Of a stretch of 64,000 bases of DNA, positions 10,891 through 24,000 are shown piece by piece. The stretch's first letter is position 1; each line of letters begins with the position of its first letter. Made by a program: the position numbers and the translations under genes. Origin of the DNA: Apostichopus japonicus (Eukaryota > Echinodermata > Holothuroidea > Aspidochirotida > Stichopodidae); the NCBI RefSeq assembly GCF_037975245.1, contig NC_092578.1, forward strand, positions 8,202,501 through 8,266,500, given 5' to 3'. Under the pieces are notes generated by a model. It made no database searches. It had not been told where the DNA came from and worked only from the letters and a program-made list of their open reading frames with translations.

Positions 10891-11942
10891 GTGAAACTCT
10901 GAATCCCTTACCACCACATGCTGTGCTCCACCACAATTTATTTGCTCCACTAAACTGTGAACAGAAATGGAATTGGGAGCCTACTACTAAAACAACCCCA
11001 GCTACAACCCTACCCTACCACTTTTTTCGGTTATGCATCCTTAAAATTGGCTAATGTTAAGCCCAACGGTATAGTTTGTGGTTTGATCTCATGGCCTTAG
11101 GAACTGAACATCCAGAATGGTTGATCAACATCCTGTCATGAAGATTGTACAACTTTCGGTGATGATAACTGGTAACAAATTCTGCACATCTTTTTAATGA
11201 TTGAAGGGTAACATATAAAAGAATTGTGCATTCACAAAATTTCACACACTAGTGTGTACGTTCAAGTGGTACTTTTTTTTAAGTTAACCCTACAACAGTC
11301 ACAGTACTTAAGAACATCGCTGCCTTCACTTAACCCTGATAAGAGTAGTCACTAAAGGCAACTAAAATATACTATCTAATAGTTCAAGTTTCAACCATGA
11401 ATATGTGGAGCTGAGGGTTCATGTATATGATGTATTTAACACCAGTGTATTAGTCTGTCAGCTATACTAATGTACAGAAGGTATGAAGTATGATGTAATC
11501 AGTGTCAATAGCACCTAGAATGGAAACGAGGTACAGAGTACAACTATCCATTGTTGCTAATTAACAAGTATTTCTACTGACAGAAAATTCATAACTCAAC
11601 ATTATTATTAAGTGTTAAGGACAAAGATAAGTGTTGACATCTGATGTCTTTTGACCAAAAAAAAATGTCACCCACAACCCATGTTTGCTGGAAACAGACC
11701 TGTGCATTCGCTTAATGCTGGGAACAGCATGCTAAGCTGTGAAGGGAGTGAGCATGTCACATGATTGTGACCTTAGGAAACCTTGTTGACACCATCACCA
11801 TATTTGTTTTCTTAACGAATAATTAACACATGATATGATGATACCTAGCTTTAATACATAATTGAACAACTGCAATATGTAAATATTGTATTGCCCTTTA
11901 TACATTCTTTTTTGTTTTTTTAATTTGTTTTTTTTTATTCAG
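10891..11942. other. Flank upstream of ICE2 exon 1
   Basis: Nothing coding is seen. At 11910-11942 a long T-rich tract ends in ttcag, a strong 3' splice site. The first ICE2 coding exon may therefore begin at 11943, with a non-coding exon further left that was not located. Confidence 0.4.
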
Positions 11943-12058
11943 GCCCTTGCTGCTGTAACATTTGTTTAATTTACATGGCTGATGTACTGTTGTGGTTAAC
12001 AACTGGAGTTTGAAGGTTCCCAGGTTATGCAAATAGAATTCATCATATACAACCAACA

Positions 12059-12096
12059 ATGGCGAATGATGAAAGTGAAGACATCTCCTCTCTGTG
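12059..12096 (+). CDS. ICE2: ICE2 coding exon 1 (start codon)
   Basis: Encodes MANDESEDISSL and two bases of a Trp codon, ending at a TG/GTGAGT donor. Reading on would hit a stop at once, which supports the splice. A short upstream ORF starting with atggctgatg near 11974 lies in the presumed 5' leader. Confidence 0.85.
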
Positions 12097-15000
12097 GTGA
12101 GTTTTTGTAGTATGTAAAGCATTGTTTCTCCTGCCAGTGTTATGTGCTGTACATGTCTCTTATTTGTACGTTCTTGAAAGCTGGTATTTAGCATGATTTA
12201 ATACAGAGTGTGTGCAAAGGTCAAATGTTAACTGTGCAGGTTAAGTTTGTATGTTTCTCCCTACTGGAATTTTTCTCCCTATGTTTCTCCCTACTGGTTT
12301 CTCCCTACTGGAATGTGTATACACATACTATAGTACACAACTATATATAGTTTAAGATTTCTTATTGAAATAAAGAAAGTATATACTGCACTCTCATAAC
12401 CTTGATAAAACTTGACTTTACCATGACCTCCTCCCTCCAATATGAATTTATCTTTAGTGTTTTAAATTGTCGATATTGATTCTAAGATTCGCATGTTGGA
12501 AGTTCCATCATGTTGGAAGTTCCATCATATTTTTACCCATTTCATCGTGCAATACTGTTCTTACGTCTCATTTCCTGCTGCAGTATGGATCTATCCGTAC
12601 TTTCCACCGTTTTATGTGTTTTATTAATCGTTTCATCGTCTGGTTTGTGTCAAAGTATGGATTTTTTATACTTAGTCTTGCCATTGTTGGACTTTGCAAT
12701 TTTATTGTCTTATTGTTTGACGTGAGTCAATTTCCATGTGCTGCATTTTAATGTTGTATCCATCTTATTCTGTACAACGAGCATTTAATTACCCGAAGCG
12801 GGTTTAATAAAGTGAATCTTATCTTATCTTATCTTAGAAGGTGTTCCAGTACTTTTTGAGATCTAATTTTGGGTTAGACTTAGCATTCCAGTCACTTATA
12901 CTGATCAGTCAACTATTAGTATGCAGCAGATGATTTGCTGAAGTCAAACATTAAGATTGAGCTTCACTAGTACAAACAGAACCATGCATGTTTTTTTTTT
13001 TTTTTTTTGTTTGTAATTCTTTCAAATCAACAGCATGTGTTGTATGTATTTGACTTCTTTTTTTTCTCAAATGAAATCTAAAATTTGCCTGGTCTTCCAG
13101 GAATGACGGTCCTGTGCCAGATGAGTTCATCACAGAAGCCTCATACAGAACTCTCACGACTTTTCCATCGTTCAAGGAGAGATTTCAAAATCTGCCCCAT
13201 TCTCAGCTGCGCACAAACATTCCAAAACACATGCCCTGTTCTTTGGAAACGTTGAATCTGATAGGGCCCGCCCAAAAGTTGTCGGGTCTGGATTCGCTGA
13301 AACCAGGCTTCAAGTTTCCACATTACTCACAGTTGACGGAGGGTCTGGTTAGATATTTCATATTCCTGCGGTCGCAATACGGGATCCAAGGCAAACGGGT
13401 GGACACCAATGCAGAGGCCAAGCAATACAAGCACTGGATGGTAAGTACAAGTGACACAACTCTGGCTTATTGATCGGGAAAAACTAAATTTTCTGCCGTG
13501 ACATTATGTTTTCAAGCTTTCTCCATAAATAGTATTGAAATATGGCACATTTTCTAGGTACCCTAGCATTTTAACTGTAATATGATGATGTTGTCCTTGT
13601 ACTCACACAGTAAAATTCTGCTGGTTAGAAATGAAATCTTAAAAAAACGACGCATCACTTTCCCCATCTTTGGCGTATTGCTGCCGACGCAAGTCGTAAT
13701 CGATACAGACAATTGGAACTGATTTAAGCCACCATCTTTAAAGCACTGGTTTAGTATTAAGTAATAATGTTATTCTACCTGGAAAATAAACTGCTTTAAT
13801 GGCATAGTCCATTATTTGGGCTATTCAAGTGTCATTGAAAAAAAGAAAATTAAAAAGCATAACCTTTGAAACTTTTGTTTCTGTTCCTTTACATGTGACT
13901 AAAGGATGATTTTAAGCAGAATTTTAGTCTTGCATCTGTAAAGCCTTAAAGTAAAAAATGCACTAAATTCTTCATTTGACAAGTAACAATTTTTTCGAAT
14001 GTAGGTAGCTTTGAGTAAAAACCTGATTCTCTTGGAAGTCGTTCCATCATCATAATTGAGAAAGATCACATTAAAAGTTATAAATCTTATTCTTATACAT
14101 GTAACCAGTTTCGAACCCCATCAGTAGTTTCATTTCAAACCATCAACAGCAAAGGCAAATGGTTGTTCATAAGTTCAGGTTGGTACTTAAATCAGTCTTT
14201 TATTAATAATTTTCACCGTTGGAATAAATCATGTAATTGCACGATTTTATTTTTAAAAATTGTTTGAAAAATATCCCAGAAAGATGACAGCTCAACATTG
14301 TTTCTCCTAACCAATAAATACTTCTACAGCCAATTTCACGAACCTTCTTTTCTATGCCATCCAGTGCTGGACTTAGACTATGGGGGCCACTTTGGGTTCG
14401 GTGAGCTCCCATACACAGAAATCAAAATACGCGGCAAATGAACAAATTTACGCATCAAAGTCACTTTATTGCATGTAGCTGGAACTGACAAGTTACACAT
14501 ATCTAGAAAGGTTAGATGAGTTATACTGTATATGCCGTGGACAATGGGTACAAATGCCTCACTGGATATAAACGTGCAGTGAGCTGCCCCCTGAGCCTGT
14601 GTTGCGTTAATATAGACACCGAGAACAGTGGTTGAACAAATTCCGGAGTTTTCTGTACGGTGGCCCTGAATAGACTACTTGCAAGTAGCGGGGAGGCAGA
14701 GAATCGTCGCTGCAGTACATATTCAAGAACTGAGAGCTTAAAATATTTATTTTCAAATGTTTAAAATTTTTAAAAATTTAAACTAAGTTTATAATTATTA
14801 TATTTTTTATAGACGGGGAGGGGCCCTCTAGTAAGGGGAAGGGGGAGGTGGCATGGTGCAATTGCCCCTTTTCCCTCTCTATAAATCCAGCACAGATGCC
14901 ATCTATTGAGTGAAACTTGACCCAATCCATGTTTGCTCTTGTTCTTTTTCTTGCTTAGGTTCCGAAAAGAGTGGAACAGTCTTCCAAGACCGTATCAAAA

Positions 15001-18000
15001 TTGCTCAGACTATTGATATTTTTAAGAAACTGCTAAAAACATCTATACCTGATTGAACAAGCGTACGATAGTTGTTGTCATTTTAGTGTCTCACATCTCC
15101 TATGAACCACTTTTGTTGATATTGGCGCTATATTTAAAATGTTTCTGATTAGTTGACTGATCAGTTGATACTTCATGACATCATCGTATCAAATTCTCTT
15201 CCATCAGAATATGCACAAGCAGATCATGCAAGAACAGGAGGAGTTTCAAAAGTTTGCCAAGCAGGTTGCCATGGCATCAGCAGATGACTTTGCCATATTC
15301 ATACCCGGTGCTGAAGATTACTTGAATGTAAGTTCTTCGTCAGGCAAATCTTGAAAAAGGAGGAAGGCTGACTTACAATACACAGTTTTCTTGAGTTGAT
15401 TTTTTGAATACATTTCTTGATACATTTAAATAAAAAAAGATAAACCTTAACCATAACAATGTAACATTGGGATATTCTAAATGTGTCACCAACTTTAGAA
15501 GTTGAAATAAAATAAAACTGTTAGCAAACTGCTTATCCACTAGAGAGCCTGTGTAGGAGAATGTGTGAAAGTAAGTTGGCCTGACGTTTCGATCCTAGCA
15601 GGATCTTCTTCAAAGGCTAAGAGAAGATCCTGCTAGGATCGAAACGTCAGGCCAACTTACTTTTACACAACTTTAGAAATTGTTAAAACACCATCACTTG
15701 GTAAATACTTTCTGTTTGTTTTTTTCCCTTTTGTCGCCCAGAAACGTCTTGAAGCAAACAGGCAACGAGTCTTGGAATATCCTCGTCTCTATAGAATGAA
15801 CCAGTCCATCAACTTGAAAGCTGACCCTGTGTTGCCCTCTGACCCCCAGCTGACTTTAATTCAAAGTCCAATGTACAAGGTAAGGGAAAACGGTTGTCAA
15901 CCCACATTTGGTTTTTATTATCACCAAATGTGCAAGTTTAGTTATGAATCATAAAGTAGTACCTTAACATGAAAATGATCCCTTTAAAATCGTTGGATTG
16001 GTTATTTGATGTTCTAAACAGTAATTTGTATCCTTTTGTTCCCAACATTAGATTAAAGCTTTTCTTTTATCCAATCTTACACAGAATGATGTTCATCTTC
16101 TCAGCTGCAAGAAGTTGAATGCTAAGAAAGGTGATATCCTCTGTGATCCTGTCATGGTTCCTCCCACCCTAGAGAAAGAACGGGTATGATGAATGTACTA
16201 ATAACTTTTGGTTTTTAATTATATCATTTCTGGTTGCGGAATTTAGACCCTCTACTCCCCTCTGTCATTCTACTTATTAACCATAAAGCAAAACACAAGC
16301 AATTTTTAACTTTCTTTTCTGGGGGGGCCATTCCAACGTATGAGGAACTGTTATCAGCTTTGGCAATAATTACTGTGCACCGTTTACTGGCTACAATATC
16401 AAAATAAACGCTCAGGTCTCCCTATTTTGGTTTAAAAGGAATGGTTCAAAGCTTTGAGTATTTTTCTGGTTATGTAAAGATAAGTAAGAATATTCTGTGA
16501 TATTTCCTTAACGTTTTTTTCCAAAGACCAAGTCATTGTCCCAGGAAGAATGTCAAGATGGAGTTGATATCGTCATTTCAGTTGCTGCCCTCACTACCTT
16601 GATCGATAACCATCAAGTAGAAAATTATCCACACCAGTGGGAGATACCATTTACAGTTAGGACCAAGAAACAAGAAGGTTTGTCATATTTTTTTGCATAT
16701 TTGGCTGGCCATAGGGTAAGATCACCATCATCACTAGTGGAAAGCTAGCCTAACACATTAATCACCTGCTTTGTCATAACACTAGCATAACACATTACGA
16801 GTTACGTTATATTACAGGTACATTGCATGTACCAACACATTTTGAGGTTTAAATACGGAAACATACCAAAAAACCAAAACAAGACGCATTAGTTAGTTCA
16901 AGTCTTGTCTTTGTAGCAGCATGTTCCATTACTGGGGTATGAAATGTTGGAATTTGTTCTTTTTATTACAATGAATACATTTTGCAAAGATTTAAACATC
17001 AGTTGCATGGACAACACATCAGACAGTTTTTGTCTTTCCCAGATGTGCAATTAGGAGACCTCCAAAGATCAGCTCATTTTTTTAAATTTTGTTTCCTCTC
17101 ACACAGTTGAATTAAGTGGGGTAACTGCAATAATTTCAAAGTAAGACAAAGAAAAATTTGTCAATTAATTTTAATTTTTGAGAGTACATAGGGCAATAAT
17201 TAGTGTTGTCACTTAAGGGTTAAACATGCAAATTGTCTCTGTTTTTCACTGATGCAAGTAAAGTGGTTTCTTCCTCAAGTAGATTTGCTTTTCAAGTTTG
17301 ATTCAGTTGACAAAATATACAAACTTTATAAAAAATAAAGCATCCTTTGATACAGTGATATTAGTTTTCGAATGTATGCAAGACATTTCAGCTTATATGC
17401 TAGCTAAAACCATTTGTAGAAAGGTTCTTGTACATTTTTAGCAGATTTTTGAACAATGTACTCATCCATATAAAATTTGTTTCTATAGCGACAACGGAAC
17501 AAGTTTGGATGGTGTTTGTTGGGCCCATGGGGTCATTTCTTTATCAAACTCTGTATTACCCAATGTTTAAAATTGTCATACTTCCTTATATCATTGTACA
17601 TAATTAGCTTTGCCCTCTACAAATAAAACTAGCTTGAACCAGCAAAATGTCATGTTGCATTCAAGCTTCCTTCATTGCAGTGTAAAATCATACATGACCA
17701 AGGTATCTTATAACTACTGTATGTCTTGTTTTTGTTTTTTTGTTTTTTTATACAATTACCAAATTAATTTTTTTATGTCTTTCATGTCACAGACACTCCA
17801 CTAGAAAGATTGATATCTTTATGCATGTCGTTTCATTATCCAGGAAAGAATGCAAGTTCAAAAACGGTCGTTCTCGAGGATCCATTCATGAGACATCGTT
17901 ATTATCCAAACGATGCGAACGGAATGTTCGCAAGTAAGCTTCTGAAAGGTGAGCTGAAGAGACAGGGTTTCGTCATCAGGAGGAAGGTCAAACAGACGGA

Positions 18001-21000
18001 AAGTGCGGTAGGCTATTTTCAGGATAATTTCTGTACCAGGACGAGAACAGTTGCTAAGGAGAAAGAGATGGAAAGCTTTGCCTTTGAAGATGACATAACT
18101 TCATTGGAGACGCTAGTCTCTGGCACTCCTCTCCCATCCAGGGCTGAAAAGAATCGGAAGAGAAAGTCTTCCCCGGAGGAGGGGGAGGAGGAGGCAGAAC
18201 ATCTCTTTGATGAAGATATCACCTCATTGGAAACATTTGGCGTCTCCTCGTCTCTCGTAGAGAGCCGAGTGGAAAAAAAATCCCCAAAATCTACGGACAT
18301 TAAAAGAATCAATTTCATTAAAGCGGAAAAGACTCTAGCCGAGGAGAGAGCACAACTGGGCGTTCTTTGTTCGTTCGCAGCGACGGGGAGTTCGTCAGAT
18401 GTCAAGCAGGAAGGTGAAAGAGATTGCAGCAAAGAGGGGGAAGAAGGGGAGAGAAAAATAACTGCCGACTCGGATGTTAAAACAGAAGGTGACGGCAAAA
18501 ACGATGATGATCACGAAGGCTGTCCCAAAGTAGATCTCCCACAGGTTGGAACAAGTGACATCTCTGACAGAGATGACAGCAACACGGAGAAATGGAAAGA
18601 AGGTCGAAAGAAATCAAATGATGGCAAAGCTGAATGCGTCCTCCGTAAATTGGATCTTCTGGACGAGCAACAGATCTCTCCTGGGATAGGGAAGCAAATT
18701 ACTGAAGATGGTAGCTCCGAAAATCCCAAAGATGAGACACAGAACCCACCGGGAACAGATCGTAGATTAACGAGAGGCATGGCGAAGAAGATCAAGATGT
18801 CCGATAGGGAGGTCTCTGACAGTGGCTCTGATGCTGACATGTCAAAGGTCAAAAGTCCTACAAAGGTCAAGTGGCAAAGGTCGTCACCAAGTTCGGCGGA
18901 AAGGAGATTGACCAGAAGTGCAGCAAAGAAGGATAAGACAGTGGATTCTGAGAGGAGAGATAAACCAAGAACCAGAGGCTCATCTAGATCAGGTCTGTCG
19001 GGAGAAGAGGAAGACGTCGTGGCCATCGGGCTAAATGAAGGGCGAGGAGCGAGAAGAAATTTATATGTCGACGAAATCAAAGAACAGACGCAGAGAGCAA
19101 AACCACCGATGAAGGAAGAAGAACAAGAAGAAGGAAAGACTCTCACAGAGGAAAAGAAATCAGAAGTTGTCGTCGATGTGGAGATGCGGGGAGGAGACCA
19201 AAAAGAAGTATCAGACAGAACTTCTGAGAGTGCTTTTGAGAATGCAGTTGAGAAAGCGAAGAATACTGAGACAACAGAGTGCACAAAACTCGATTTGAAT
19301 AATTCAAATAATTCAAGTGACAGCAGCGATGAATTGCAGATTGATATCGCAGAAGAAGAGTCGGAGAGAGTCAAGGACACTGTTTATGTCGGAGAAAAGT
19401 TGGCAAATGGAAGTGGCAAGGAAAGCATGCGACCTGCCCGTAGAATGGTTCTCAGAAAGAGAAATTTTACCTCCGGGAAAGTGGAAGCTGAAGGTGTGGG
19501 TAGCATCCCAAAAGTGGGAGATGGGTCGACATCGGTCAAACCGTTGATCGATAACATTTTGCAACTTCAGAAGAAGTTGATTGCGGCCAACAAGGTCAAG
19601 AAGACAAAGGAACTGGAAGAGGAGAAGACAGTAGTAAAGAAAGAGAAGAGAGGGAAGAAAGATGAAAAATCAGAAACGGTGGAAACCAGAAACGCTGCTA
19701 CTGACCAGCAAAGTGGCAACTTCTCCTTCAACGACATTCTCGAGGGTCAAACTCGATTGCACAAAAAGATGAGCAGCGGCGAGGAGAGTTCAAAGTTACC
19801 GAACAGAGCCGCAGACGATCTTCAGGAGAGGCGGGCAGGTGACGAGAAGGAGAAAGCCGACTCAAGCCTCTGGAAGATTGGGAAATTGAATGTTTGCGTG
19901 AGAGGAGGTATTGATGGAGTCTATTGGGATGGCAATAAAAAGATTGTGAGTGGCTTCGGCAAGACTTTTGCCATTCTTTTATAGCAGTATATTGCTATCA
20001 CTCAGACATTAATGAAGAATCTTTTTGAAAATGTACATTTGACAAAAAAAATCTTTCTCAGTACTTTCAAATCCACATGAGGGTTATACTAATGCATAAT
20101 CGCTTGAATATTTAAATTATCTAATCAATTTATAAGCACTTTTCTAAAAAAGATATTCTGCTTGAATGTATTTTCAAGGTCTGTTTAATTTAATTCACCA
20201 TTTGAACTCAAAATCTATTAAATTCAAGTTTTGCATAACTTTATTGAAATAACTAAGAAGTTAACAACAACTTCGTAATTTTAAAAATATTTTTATGAAC
20301 ACTTTGTGACCTGTAACTAGACTTCATAATATTTAGTAAGGTTACTAATAACTACAGTGTTGGACATTCATCAATTTTCAAATTATGTCATTTCAAAGTG
20401 CTGTGTTTTTGGGATTAATGCTTTGTTGTCTGAATGTTTCTGACTGGCAGATATTACCAGCTAATGTCGTGACCAAACTTGAGCATCAACCGTGGTTTGG
20501 CTTTGAGCAAGTAAGCATTGGCGAGTCATCTCGTATGTGGCTTAAAGCAGCCTTCTTTCCACACTCTGTGATAGTCAGAGGTAGGTCTCGTTTCATAAAC
20601 ATTTTATTACCTTAACTTGTATACCTAACCTTACAATGTTATGAAGTATAGTAATTACCGTCCACTGGTTTTGCTATCTTATCGAATGTCGAATAGCGTT
20701 TCTGTCTGGCGTAGTGTTTACTCAAAGCGATTAATGCCCTCGATGTATTGGTCAATCACATCTGTTTGTGTTTCATTACAAAATATATTAAAACCACCTC
20801 TTTCCCTGTGTCATAGATTCACTGCATGCTAGCACGAAACACTTGTTAATTCCTTTTGTGGTCATTGCAGGTCGGATTCACTGTCAGTCTTCAAACATAA
20901 TGAATTGGGAAATTCTTGGAATGGACAGCATCGCTGCTGGAAGCCAGTTTCAGTGAGTTTTTTACTACTCTCTTTACTACTCTCTTTACTACTCTCTTTA

Positions 21001-24000
21001 CTACTCTCTCTACTACTCTCTTTACCACTCTCTTTACTACTCTCTTTACCACTCTCTTTACCACTCTCTTTACCACTCTCTTTACTACTCTCTTTACCGC
21101 TCTCTTCACTACTCTCTTTACTACTCTCTTTACTACTCTCTCTACTACTCTCTTTACCACTCTCTTTACTACTCTCTTTACCACTCTCTTTACCACTCTC
21201 TTTACTACTCTCTTCACTACTCTCTCTACTACTCTCTTTACTACTCTCTTTACTACTCTCTCTACTACTCTCTCTACTACTCTCTTTACCACTCTCTTTA
21301 CTACTCTCTTTACCACTCTCTTTACCACTCTCTTTACTACTCTCTTCACTACTCTCTTTACTACTCTCTTTACTACTCTCTTTACTACTCTCTCTACTAC
21401 TCTCTTTACCACTCTCTTTACTACTCTCTTTACTACTCTCTTCACTACTCTCTTCACTACTCTCTTCACTACTCTCTTTACTACTCTACTTTACTACTCT
21501 CTTTACTACTCTCTTTACTACTCTCTTTACTACTCTCTTTACTACTCTCTTTACTACTTTCTTTACTACTCTGAATACTACTCTGAATACAAACTGTTTG
21601 TGTCAATTGTGTCACAATGTCACATCTGGTGGGTAAATAATTGTGATAAGTTAGGATTGTGTCACAACGTCACATCTGGTTGGTAAATAAATTGTGATAA
21701 ATTAAGATTGTGTCATAATGTCACATATGGTGGGCTAATAAATTGTGATAAATTTAGATAAGTGAAACCCTATTGGTCAGACTTTTGCAATCAGTCACAA
21801 TCAATCATTGTTTATAATCAAATTAATAAGTCAGTCTGATAGTCACATGTGAGATTCAAAATACATTTCATATTCACAGATTTATACAGTTTTGAGCAAA
21901 CTTATCTGAAGACACCATCTGGCATGTGTACACATAATTAATAAATCATATGGTGTATGTATACATGGTTAATAAATCATATGCTGTATGTACACATGGT
22001 TAATAACACGTACAGTGTATGTACACTTGATTAATAAATCATATGGTGTATGTACACATGGTTAATAAATCATATGGTGTATGTACACATGGTTTATAAA
22101 TCATATGGTGTATGTACACATGGTTAATAAATCATATGGTCTATGTACACATGGTTTATAATCATATGGTGTATGTACACATGGTTAATAAATCATATGG
22201 TGTATGTACATATGGTTAATAAATCATATGGTGTATGTACACATGGTTAATAACACATACAGTGTATGTACACATGGTTAATAACACGTACAGTGTATGT
22301 ACACATGATTAATAAATCATATGGTGTATGTACACATGGTTAATAAATCATATGGTGTATGTACACATGGTTAATAAATCATATGGTGTTTGTACACTTG
22401 ATTAATAAATCATATGGTGTATGTACACATGGTTTATAAATCATATGGTGTATGTACACATGGTTAATAAATCATATGGTGTGTGTACACATGGTTAATA
22501 AATCATATGGTGTATGTACACATGGTTTATAAATCATAGGGTGTATGTACACATGGTTAATAAATCATATGGTGTATGTACACATGGTTAATAAATCATA
22601 TGGTGTATGTACACATGGTTAGTAACACATACAGTGTATGTACAATTGATTAATAAATCCTATGGTGTATGTACACATGGTTAATAAATCATATGGTGTA
22701 TGTACACATGGTTAATAAATCATATGGTGTATGTACAGTTGTACACATGGTTAAAAAATCATATGGTGTATGTACACATGGTTGATAAATCATATGGTGT
22801 ATGTACACATGGTTAATAACACATACAGTGTATGTACAATTGATTAATAAATCCTATGGTGTATATACACATGGTTAATAAATCATATGGTGTATGTACA
22901 CATGGTTAACAAATCATATGGTGTATGCACATATTTAATAAATTGTATGGTGTATGTACACATGATCAATTAATCATCTGGTGTGTGTACACAGCATTAA
23001 GAAATCATATTGGATATGTACCCATGATTAAGAAATGATATATCATATGCACACATGATTAATAAATCATGGTGTTTGTACACATGATTAACAAATCATA
23101 TGGTGTATGCACACATATTTTAATAATTGTATGGTGTATGTACACATGATTAATATATCGTATTGTGCATGCACACATGATTAATAAATCATATGGTGTA
23201 TACACACATGATTAAAATATTTGGAAAACAAACCAAAATACCTTTTTCTAACAGTCCCCATCCTATATACATTATCTCTTATGTATACACATTTCTGGCT
23301 TCCCTTTCCTTCTTTTTTAGCTTTCAATACTGTCAGCACTTTCTTCCAACTAATGAACACAGTAACAGTATTAGCCATTTTGTTTTTTCTTCCAGACCTG
23401 CTTATGCAACAAAGGTGCTGCATAACATCTTCACAAAACTTCTGTCGTAAGTGAATATTTTCTGCTGTTTCGTGGTTTTTTTAAATAAACATATTTTCTC
23501 TATACTGTATGCATTTTCACTGGCTGCAGGGTCAGTGATTTCAATTATTCACATTTTCCTTTGTTATCACAATCATTTTGCATAATTTATGCAAATCGTT
23601 CAGATGCCACAGTCTCATTTAACTGTACATTGGTTGGAGATGTCAATCGAAGGTTGGTATAAAGTTCCTTGAAATTTGAGTGGTATTTTCTTAAAAATAA
23701 GACACACAAATGCTCTTTGCTATGTAAACTGATGTAAAAGGATGTGTGTCTAACCTTAACCATTTCCTTTTATTACAGTAGGTCATGCCAGTTAAATGCA
23801 TCTTAAAGGGATTTTGTAGTGAGAAAAGGGATCCAGTTCTTCCAGTCATATCATTTTATGCCTTTGTATCACCCTAAGCCTCGCCCTGTTATCAATTTTA
23901 GTTTCTCTGATAGAGTGCTTGAAATGTTGGCCCGTCCTGCCAGAAAATTTGAATCTAACACTGACTTACATCGAGACGTGACGTCAGTGCGGCACATTGG

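Noticed and set aside
15564-15675. Active hammerhead ribozyme in the hairpin
   Set aside because: The CUGANGA box is altered in this copy (ctaagag) and an extra base adjoins the stem, so catalysis cannot be claimed.
19946-19984. Reading through the exon 7 donor to the stop at 19984 as the natural end of ICE2
   Set aside because: The donor gtgagt and the clear homology of exons 8-13 to the vertebrate ICE2 C-terminus show that splicing continues. A truncated isoform cannot be excluded.
20891-21686. Long open frames on both strands with repeated FTTL, LLSL or KRVV units
   Set aside because: They are produced by a 12-bp tandem repeat whose length is a multiple of three. The array sits in ICE2 intron 9 between well supported exons.
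21921-23217. Regular 31-bp repeats resembling a CRISPR array
   Set aside because: The repeats are head to tail with no unique spacers, in a eukaryotic intron, so this is a satellite.
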